From positions 1 through 17,619 of the forward strand of contig JBKPDW010000207.1 of NCBI GenBank assembly GCA_046728115.1: a stretch of DNA of 17,619 nucleotides. The letters run 5' to 3'. Origin of the DNA: CAVSWN01 sp046728115. Lineage in GTDB: Bacteria > Acidobacteriota > Vicinamibacteria > Vicinamibacterales > CAVVIG01. Positions 1-6,063 of the stretch are shown in pieces. Under the pieces are notes generated by a model. It was not told the DNA's origin, did no database searches, and saw nothing but the letters and a program-made list of their open reading frames with translations. Within the stretch, counting starts at the first letter, position 1, and every line of letters begins with the position of its first letter. The translations under genes and the position numbers were made by a program.

Positions 1-268
1 CGTCGAAGTCGAGCCCGCGCGGCGTGACGATGACGATCTCCCCGTCGACGACGCACGCGTCCGGCAAACCGATCAGCAGCGACTCGTGCAGCTCCGGAAA
101 GTACCGATCGAGCGGCCGCAGGTCGCGGCTCTGGATATAGACGTCGGTCGCGTCACGAAACACGATCGCGCGAAACCCGTCCCACTTGGGCTCGTACAGA
201 AAACCGCCGCCGCCGGGGAGCGCATCGGCGAGCTTCGCGAGCATGGGTTCGATGGGTGGAGCGATCAA
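1..268 (-). CDS. ATP-dependent DNA ligase, LigC-like (partial, N-terminal 89 codons)
   Basis: Only the N-terminal part of the adenylation domain is present; the gene runs off the left edge. The reading starts MIAPPIEPMLAKLAD and contains ligase motif I, EPKWDGFR, whose lysine (about residue 28) is the adenylated residue. An SRDLRPLDRYFPEL segment follows, and then VVDGEIV (about 73-79), also typical of the family. This spacing and the 'PPIEPMLA' opening resemble the actinobacterial LigC group of ATP-dependent ligases that join nicks and act in end repair. An in-frame stop lies just upstream, so the start must be TTG at 268 or ATG at 244. TTG is chosen because the conserved PPIEPMLA is then retained; GGTGAG precedes it directly. 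It begins 1 nt after the hydrolase stop and is probably co-transcribed with it. Function is known for the family; the subfamily is inferred. Confidence 0.85.
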   Translation of the reverse strand, partial: MIAPPIEPMLAKLADALPGGGGFLYEPKWDGFRAIVFRDATDVYIQSRDLRPLDRYFPELHESLLIGLPDACVVDGEIVIVTPRGLDFD

Positions 269-269
269 C

Positions 270-1301
270 TCACCGCGGCGAAGATCTGTACGAGCTCACA
301 GCGCTGCTGCCAGCCTCGTGAAACGGATCGAGGTTCCAGTCGAGGAACGTCCACACGCGATTCCACGAGTCGCGCTGCTCCCGCGAATTCTCCGGCTGCC
401 AGGTTTTGGGATCGACGCGCCGATCGAACATGTGCCCGCCCGGCGGGTTGTCGTACACCATGGTTTCGGCGAGTCCGGGCTTGCGTGCACGCAGCGCATC
501 GACGAGCTGCATGTCTTCCTCGATGTTTACGTCCTCATCGTTTCGCGTGATGCCGACGTACAAAGGAATCTGCAGCTTGTCCACGCTGTAGACCGGCGAG
601 CGATCCTTGTAGACGTCGTGCCGCTCGAACGGCAGGCCCCCGTAGCGATTGGCTGGATCGATGGCCTGATGCTGCCGCTCGACGCCCTTCCACGCGAGCC
701 GCTGGAACAGGTTCGTGACCGGCACCATCGCGACCGCGGCCTTGAACATCGTGGGATTCCTGAAGATCGAGAGCAGCGTAATCATGCCGCCGTGACTCCA
801 CCCCATGATGCCGATGCGGGACGGATCCACCTGCGGGTACCGGGCTTTCAATACGTCCATTGCCGTCACGACGTCGTCGACCTCCGTGCCGCCGTAATCG
901 ATCGCATCGTAAAACGTCTTGCCGTATCCGATGCTGCCGCGATATTCGGGGGCGATGATCACGTAGCCCCTGGACGTCGCCTCGCGAATGTACGGGATGT
1001 AGTGCTCGTAAAGGTGGCCGCGGATGTTCTCGTGGACCCATACGATCGCGGGATGGCCTTTCTCGCCTCGAAGGTTCAGCGGCTGGAACACGAACGCGGG
1101 AATATCCAGGTCGCCGACGCGGCTCCGGTACGTGATCTTGTCCATTTGCATCACGCCGTCGCTGGCGGCACGCCACGTCTTGTCGGTGTCGGACTGCTGG
1201 TCGAGCTGCCGGGCGAAGTCGGGCTCGCGCTGCGGGTTTTGGGCGTTGAGCGGAGCAAATGCGATCGCGAGCACCAACAGTGGTGCAAGAACCGAGTTCA
1301 T
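270..1301 (-). CDS. Secreted alpha/beta hydrolase, prolyl oligopeptidase (S9) type
   Basis: 343 aa with an N-terminal signal peptide (MNSVLAPLLVLAIAFAPLNAQ, cleavage after about residue 20), so probably periplasmic or exported. The fold is alpha/beta hydrolase: VWVHENIRG forms the oxyanion region (about 88-95), GWSHGG holds nucleophile Ser169, RNDEDV supplies the acid (Asp255 or Asp257), and GGHMFD supplies His290. APEYRGSIGYGK (about 117-128) is typical of S9C-type dipeptidyl or acylaminoacyl peptidases. There is no N-terminal beta-propeller, so the protein is the catalytic domain alone, and it could be a peptidase or an esterase. A GAGG element precedes the ATG by 2 nt, with AGGA a little further upstream. 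The previous gene ends 10 nt upstream and the ligase starts 1 nt downstream, suggesting one minus-strand operon. Fold and active site are seen; substrate is unknown. Confidence 0.88.
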   Translation of the reverse strand: MNSVLAPLLVLAIAFAPLNAQNPQREPDFARQLDQQSDTDKTWRAASDGVMQMDKITYRSRVGDLDIPAFVFQPLNLRGEKGHPAIVWVHENIRGHLYEHYIPYIREATSRGYVIIAPEYRGSIGYGKTFYDAIDYGGTEVDDVVTAMDVLKARYPQVDPSRIGIMGWSHGGMITLLSIFRNPTMFKAAVAMVPVTNLFQRLAWKGVERQHQAIDPANRYGGLPFERHDVYKDRSPVYSVDKLQIPLYVGITRNDEDVNIEEDMQLVDALRARKPGLAETMVYDNPPGGHMFDRRVDPKTWQPENSREQRDSWNRVWTFLDWNLDPFHEAGSSAVSSYRSSPR

Positions 1302-1311
1302 GGCCTCGATC

Positions 1312-1584
1312 CTACACCGGTGCCCCCGAATTCGCGGCGCGCGCGTGGGCTCGCGTCAGCCAGTCACACAACAACTGTGCAGCTTCTCCGGGCGTTCGCC
1401 CGTAAAAAGGCATGAGAGCGGTCGGAACACCCGGAACGCGCACAATGTAGGCGCGCCAGCGATCCTCGGCAACAGCCGCGACCTCGATGTGGTACGAGCG
1501 CCCGGCGATGCATTCCTCGAAGCGATGTACAGCGAGAGCCACGGTATTGCAACCGATGCGTAACGTTTTTGGAACGCGTGGCAT
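1312..1584 (-). CDS. Small conserved-looking protein, HicB-like fold
   Basis: 90 aa from ATG 1584 (MPRVPKTLRIG...). The central part, YHIEVAAVAEDRWRAYIV followed by RVPGVPTALMPFYGRT and PGEAAQLLCDWL, matches the layout of HicB-type partial RNase H folds: a beta-hairpin with acidic turn, a 'PG' loop, a 'G-T-x-x-EA' turn and a helix. No HicA partner or DNA-binding domain is present, so this may be a lone HicB-like regulator rather than an antitoxin. Start is uncertain: a good promoter (TTGTAA-N16-TACAAT, 1610-1583) overlaps ATG 1584, so transcripts from it would begin near 1576 and translation might instead start at GTG 1542 (76 aa). It is first in the minus-strand operon with the hydrolase and ligase. 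The family assignment is inferred from pattern only. Confidence 0.65.
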   Translation of the reverse strand: MPRVPKTLRIGCNTVALAVHRFEECIAGRSYHIEVAAVAEDRWRAYIVRVPGVPTALMPFYGRTPGEAAQLLCDWLTRAHARAANSGAPV

Positions 1585-1610
1585 TGTACGCGTCGACGCG
1601 ACGCTTACAA
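1583..1610 (-). promoter_or_regulatory. Predicted sigma-70-type promoter for the minus-strand operon
   Basis: Reading the minus strand, TTGTAA (1610-1605) is followed after 16 bp by TACAAT (1588-1583), close to the consensus -35 and -10 elements. The expected start of transcription is near 1576. The -10 element overlaps the ATG at 1584, so either the promoter is fortuitous or the first gene starts at the internal GTG 1542. Confidence 0.45.
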
Positions 1611-1700
1611 GCGAAGCGCCTCGCGAAAGGACGTGCACATCTGTCGCCACGATCGGTTTGCCGAGAGAAATCGGCGGTGAAAAAAAATTGTGCCGACGCC

Positions 1701-1742
1701 TCCTCCACAGGAAATGCACCGGACATCCACAGGTTTTCCACA
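1701..1742 (+). promoter_or_regulatory. Cluster of three DnaA-box-like elements
   Basis: Three TCCACA cores start at 1704, 1726 and 1737, all on the same strand, spaced 22 and 11 bp (two turns and one turn of the helix). The 9-mers are TCCTCCACA (1701-1709), ACATCCACA (1723-1731) and TTTTCCACA (1734-1742). The last fits the DnaA-box consensus TTWTNCACA fully and the other two match 7 of 9 positions. A run of eight A residues lies about 15-25 bp upstream. The cluster sits about 10-50 bp before the -35 element of the exported-protein/addBA operon, a good position for a regulator. Confidence 0.5.
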
Positions 1743-1751
1743 GAACACAGC

Positions 1752-1780
1752 TTGACGCATCGGGGACGTCGCACTACGCT
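1752..1780 (+). promoter_or_regulatory. Predicted promoter of the exported protein-addBA-DUF488 operon
   Basis: TTGACG (1752-1757) and TACGCT (1775-1780) are separated by 17 bp. The expected transcription start is around 1786-1790, on or beside the start codons ATG 1784 and ATG 1790. No Shine-Dalgarno sequence is visible there, so the message may be leaderless, starting at ATG 1790. Confidence 0.5.
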
Positions 1781-1783
1781 TGG

Positions 1784-3178
1784 ATGTTCATGCACAGACT
1801 GAGGTTGGCGGCCGCTCTGCTGGCGACGGCCGCGGTCGTTCACGCGCGCCCGTCTGTCGCGGCGGATGACGCCACGTTTCTGCGCGTGTTTTTGAAGGAC
1901 GGGACCTCGCTCACCAGCTACGGCGAGCCCGCACTCGTCCGTGATCACGTTGTCTTTTCGATGCCGATGGCGACATCGTCGCCGAACCCGCCGCTTCACC
2001 TCATCGATCTGCCATTGAGTCGGGTCGATTGGGACCGCACCGCGCGCTATGCCACGGCCGCGCGCGCCGCGCATTACGTCCAGACGCAGGCCGAACGCGA
2101 TTACGCGGCGCTGTCCAGCGAAATTGCGAAGACGTTGAGCGATGTGGCCGCCACGATCGAGCCTGAAAAGCGCATCGCGATCGTCGAACGCGCACGGACG
2201 GCGCTCGCAGACTGGCCGCAGAACCACTACAACTACCGGCAGTCCGAAGTCCGGCAGATGCTGTCGATGCTCGACGAGGCCATCGCGGATTTGCGTGCGG
2301 CCGCCGGCGCTCAGCGATTCAACCTGGCGCTGGCGGCGTACGTCGATCCGCCCGCGATCGTCGAGCCATTGCTGCCTCCGCCGTCGCTGCAGGAATCGAT
2401 AGAGCAGCTGCTGCGCGCGGCGAAGGTCGTCGACAATCCTGCCGATCGGATTTCGCTCTACGCGGCGGCCGTCGCGAACATCGACAAGTCGCGGGCAAGT
2501 CTGCCGGCCGATTGGGCGAGCACGGCGCGCACCGACGCCGAGTCGGCCATGCGGGCAGAACAGCGCATGGATCAGTCCTATCGATTGTTCACCGCCCGGC
2601 TCGTAGCGACGGCCGATGTTCAGGCGCGCATGGCGGACATCGCTGGGCTGGAACGGCTGCTGCGGTCGATCCCCCAACGGGATGCCGCGCTCGGGGCGAA
2701 GCGGCCGGACACCGTGACGGCGCTGATCGCGACGATCGAGGCCAAGCTGGACGCTGCGCGGCGGCTGCAACTGGCACGCGATCGATGGGAGATGCGCGCG
2801 CCGGCGTATCAGCAATATCAGGCAGACCTCGCAAAACCGGCGCAGCTGTTCGCGCAGCTCAAGCCATCGTTGGAACGCATCAAGTCGCTGTCCGGATCGA
2901 CGCCCGCAAGCCTGACGCTGATCGAGCGCACGGCCAAGAGCATCCTGCTGATCGTCGCCGCCATCAATCCGCCTCACGAACTGTCGGCGGCTCATGCGCT
3001 GTTTGTCAGCGCCGTACAGCTGTCGGTCAACGCCGCGCAGATTCGCCGCGAGGCCGTCATCGCCGAAGACATGACCGGCGCCTGGAACGCGTCGTCGGCC
3101 GCCGCAGGAGCGCTGATGCTGATGGCTCGCGCCAACAACGACATGCTGGCCATCGTTCGTCGTCCGCAACTGCGGTGA
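1784..3178 (+). CDS. Exported protein of unknown function, coupled to addB
   Basis: 464 aa from ATG 1784 (ATG 1790 is equally possible). The N-terminus, MFMHRLRLAAALLATAAVV followed by HARPSVA-ADD, is a signal peptide with an SVA cleavage site, so the bulk should lie outside the cytoplasm. The first mature segment, TFLRVFLKDGTSLTSYGEPALV, looks like a short beta-rich module. The remainder is almost entirely helical, rich in Ala, Arg, Asp and Glu, with no catalytic motif recognised. There is no lipobox and no later transmembrane helix. Its stop overlaps the addB start (GTGA, 3175-3178), so translation of the two is coupled although their predicted compartments differ. This is a real gene (continuous codon bias, signal peptide, coupling), but its function is not recognised. 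Confidence 0.85.
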   Translation: MFMHRLRLAAALLATAAVVHARPSVAADDATFLRVFLKDGTSLTSYGEPALVRDHVVFSMPMATSSPNPPLHLIDLPLSRVDWDRTARYATAARAAHYVQTQAERDYAALSSEIAKTLSDVAATIEPEKRIAIVERARTALADWPQNHYNYRQSEVRQMLSMLDEAIADLRAAAGAQRFNLALAAYVDPPAIVEPLLPPPSLQESIEQLLRAAKVVDNPADRISLYAAAVANIDKSRASLPADWASTARTDAESAMRAEQRMDQSYRLFTARLVATADVQARMADIAGLERLLRSIPQRDAALGAKRPDTVTALIATIEAKLDAARRLQLARDRWEMRAPAYQQYQADLAKPAQLFAQLKPSLERIKSLSGSTPASLTLIERTAKSILLIVAAINPPHELSAAHALFVSAVQLSVNAAQIRREAVIAEDMTGAWNASSAAAGALMLMARANNDMLAIVRRPQLR

Positions 3179-6063
3179 TCACGCCCCGCCGGACGCGGCT
3201 CGTGCGCGTCCCGGATCTGCAGGCATTTCGATCAACCATCAGTACGCTCGTCCAGGAGTCGCGTGTTCCGATCTGCCAATCGTTGATTGTCGTTCCGACG
3301 AGCGGCGCGGCGAAACAGCTTCAGCAGTGGATCCCGGATGCGACGGGCGTCACGCGCAACCAGCTGTACGACGCCCTGCACGCGCGCCTGTCGCCGCCTC
3401 CGCGACGCCTTACTGCCATCGAACGCGACGTTCTGGCGCAGGCCTCCGCGCGTGCCGTAGCGGCCGCCGGTGCTGAGCTCTCGTTCCAGCTGCGGCCCGG
3501 CCTCGTCGCCGAGATGATCCGCTTCTACGATCACGTACGGCGCCAGTCGCAGCAGGTCGACCGGTTCGAGGCCTTGATCGACGATGCGTTGGGCGGCGAC
3601 GAACTTGACCACGCGGTCGGACGTCTGCGGCGGCAAACGCGGTTTCTTGCGGACGCCTTTCGGGAGTACGAGCGCCGTGCGCGGGACACGGGTGCCTGCG
3701 ACGAGCATGGCCTTCGCGAGCATCTGATTGCCGAGACGGCGGCCGATCCTGTTACCCGCATCATCGTGACAGTTGCCGACTGGATCGCGGATCCGGACGG
3801 CCTGTACGTAGCGGATTTCGATCTGCTTGCGCGCATTCCCGCTCTCGAGTCGATTGAGATCGTGGCCACCGAAGGGGTGCTGGCCTCTGGATTCGACGAG
3901 CGGCTTCACGACTGGTGGCCGGGCATCGATGAGCACCGCGCCGAGGGGAGCGATCGCAGGCCGCGGCTCGTGACGCCGCCCAGGAGTTCACACGGCGAGC
4001 TATGGTGGACGCATCGCGACTGCGAAGAGGAACTGATTGCTGTCGCTCGCCGCGTCCACCAGCGGTTGCGCGGCGGAGAGAACGTCGCGCTGGGCCGGGT
4101 CGCGGTCGTGTTCAAGCGTCCGCTCCCGTATCTGTACCTCGCGCCGAAGGTATTCGGCGAAGCCGGGATTCCGTATCAGACATCGTCGGCTCTGCCGCTC
4201 GCCTCGGAGCCGACAGCGGCGGCCCTGGATCTGGTTCTCGATGCCGCGGCCTCGAGGTTTACCCGGAGCACAATCGCAGCGCTGCTTCGGTCGCCGCACT
4301 TCGTCTTTCTCGACGGCGAAACCGCTCCGACGCGTGACGCCGTCAGCGCGCTGGATCGGGCGTTGAGCGATGCGCGGTACCTGGGCGAGTCGGAGAGGCT
4401 GGCGGCGCTTGCGGCCAACTGGACGGAATCGGCGTCGGCGTCGGCGTTACGGGTCGCGGTGGCTATCGCTCGGGAACTCGAGCCTCTGGCTGCTGCGCGG
4501 CCCGCATCGCACCAGCTTGGAGTGCTGCGCGGTTTCTGGCATGCGCATCTTCGTCCGGCCGCCGATGGCGATCCGTTCTCCGCCCGCGAATCGCGCACGC
4601 GAGCCGAGATCAACCACATACTGGCAGCGCTCGAGGCTGCACATGCCCACGAAGACGACCCGCCGTGGTCCGTCGAAGATCTCGCGTTGGCCGTTCGTCG
4701 TGCGATCGAAGAGGAGACCTTTGTCGCGGCATCGGCCGAACACGGCGTTCAGCTGATCGACGATCAGGCCGCGCGGTACGGCGCATTCGATGATGTGACA
4801 ATTGTCGGCGTCGTCGAAGCCGATTGGCCGGAGAAACCCCGTCGCAACATCTTCTATCCGCCGTCCCTGATCAGGGCCGTCGGATGGCCGACCGAGCGAG
4901 AACGACGTGCCGGCGCCGATGCGCGATTTCTCGACCTGCTGGGCTGCGCGTCGCAGCAGACGGCGGTTTCGACCTTCTCGCTCGACAACGACGCGCTGGC
5001 GACGCGATCGGTCCAGCTCGACGGAATCCCGCGCGCCCGTTTGTCCACCGTGGCCGAAGACATCGGTGATCCGGGCCGCGTGTTCATCGACGAACGGCTG
5101 TCGTTCGATCCGCCGCTCGTCGATACGCTCGATGCCGTGGCTCGTGCCAACGTGGAATTCCGCGCCAGCCGTACGCCCGCCGAGAACCCGGATTTTCACG
5201 GTTCCGTTGCGGACATTGCGCTCTCGGAATCGTTTTCCGTGAGCGGACTCGAGACGTATATCGAGTGCCCTTTCAAGTACTTCGCGCGCCATGTGCTGAG
5301 ACTCGACGAAGAGCCGGACGACGAAGAGGTGATGGACCCACGCCGACAGGGCCAGTTCGTGCACAAGGTCTTCGAAGACTTTTTCGTCGCGTGGCAGGCG
5401 GCGGGCCACAAGGGAATCACGCGCAGCAATCTCGAGACGGCGCGGGAGTTGTTCACGATGGTCGTTGATCGCTTGCTCGAAACGCTGCCCGAGGCCGAAG
5501 CCGGCCTCGAGCGCGCGCGGCTTCTGGGTTCGGCCGCGGCGGCCGGGCTTGGTGAAGCCGTGCTGCGCATGGAAGCCGAGCGTCCCGTCCCAGTCGTCGC
5601 GCGCCTGCTCGAGCACCAGCTGAACGGGCCCTTCACCATTGCGACGATCAACGGTCCGCGGACGATTGTGCTGCGCGGCAAAGTCGATCGCCTCGACCTG
5701 CTCGACGACGGCACCTTCCGATTGATCGACTACAAGCTCGGCCGGGCGCCGAATCGTGCGCGAGCGCTGCAGTTGCCGATCTACAGCCTCTGCGCCGAGC
5801 AGCAGCTGGCCGGTTATCACGGGCGCAATTGGACACTCGCCGAAGCGACCTACCTCGCGTTCAAAGGCCCGCGCCGCGTCGTGCCGCTCTACAACGCGCC
5901 GTCCGACCGCGACAAGGTCTTCGCCGACGCGCAGCAGCGCCTCGCGGACACCGTCGATGCGATCGCTCGCGGAGAATTTCCGCCGCGGCCCGACGATGTG
6001 TGGCGATGCGAGATGTGCAGTTTCGGGGCGGTGTGCCGGAAAGACTATGTCGGCGATGTTTGA
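3175..6063 (+). CDS. addB: AddB-like subunit: inactive helicase fold with C-terminal Fe-S PD-(D/E)XK nuclease
   Basis: 962 aa from GTG 3175, which overlaps the upstream stop as GTGA. The N-terminal half has the AddB/RecC-like non-motor helicase fold: where a Walker A loop would sit it reads VVPTSGAAKQL (about 39-49), without GK[ST]. The segment VTIVGVVEADWPEKP is typical of the family. The C-terminal nuclease shows GQFVHKVFEDFF (His730), GKVDRLDLLDDG (Asp838) and LIDYKLG (Asp852, Lys854). Cys698 (YIECPFKYF) and Cys945, Cys948 and Cys954 (CX2CX5C near the C-terminus) form the 4Fe-4S staple known from AddB. With AddA it should resect double-strand breaks for RecA loading. It overlaps the next gene by 17 nt. 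Very sure of family; Chi recognition is unknown. Confidence 0.92.
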   Translation: MITPRRTRLVRVPDLQAFRSTISTLVQESRVPICQSLIVVPTSGAAKQLQQWIPDATGVTRNQLYDALHARLSPPPRRLTAIERDVLAQASARAVAAAGAELSFQLRPGLVAEMIRFYDHVRRQSQQVDRFEALIDDALGGDELDHAVGRLRRQTRFLADAFREYERRARDTGACDEHGLREHLIAETAADPVTRIIVTVADWIADPDGLYVADFDLLARIPALESIEIVATEGVLASGFDERLHDWWPGIDEHRAEGSDRRPRLVTPPRSSHGELWWTHRDCEEELIAVARRVHQRLRGGENVALGRVAVVFKRPLPYLYLAPKVFGEAGIPYQTSSALPLASEPTAAALDLVLDAAASRFTRSTIAALLRSPHFVFLDGETAPTRDAVSALDRALSDARYLGESERLAALAANWTESASASALRVAVAIARELEPLAAARPASHQLGVLRGFWHAHLRPAADGDPFSARESRTRAEINHILAALEAAHAHEDDPPWSVEDLALAVRRAIEEETFVAASAEHGVQLIDDQAARYGAFDDVTIVGVVEADWPEKPRRNIFYPPSLIRAVGWPTERERRAGADARFLDLLGCASQQTAVSTFSLDNDALATRSVQLDGIPRARLSTVAEDIGDPGRVFIDERLSFDPPLVDTLDAVARANVEFRASRTPAENPDFHGSVADIALSESFSVSGLETYIECPFKYFARHVLRLDEEPDDEEVMDPRRQGQFVHKVFEDFFVAWQAAGHKGITRSNLETARELFTMVVDRLLETLPEAEAGLERARLLGSAAAAGLGEAVLRMEAERPVPVVARLLEHQLNGPFTIATINGPRTIVLRGKVDRLDLLDDGTFRLIDYKLGRAPNRARALQLPIYSLCAEQQLAGYHGRNWTLAEATYLAFKGPRRVVPLYNAPSDRDKVFADAQQRLADTVDAIARGEFPPRPDDVWRCEMCSFGAVCRKDYVGDV

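Noticed and set aside
1701..1742. Replication origin (oriC)
   Set aside because: Only three boxes, no extended AT-rich unwinding region, and no dnaA, dnaN, gyrB, rpmH or parAB next to it. A regulatory site is more likely.
1364..3169. 601-codon open frame on the minus strand opposite the exported protein
   Set aside because: Arg-rich composition with no domain, no start signal, and fully antisense to a gene with a signal peptide and clear codon bias. Long antisense frames are expected in GC-rich DNA.
2512..3174. Possible N-terminal extension of AddB
   Set aside because: The extra 221 codons are an out-of-frame reading of the exported-protein gene and are Arg/Gly-rich. GTG 3175, which overlaps the preceding stop, is the sensible start.
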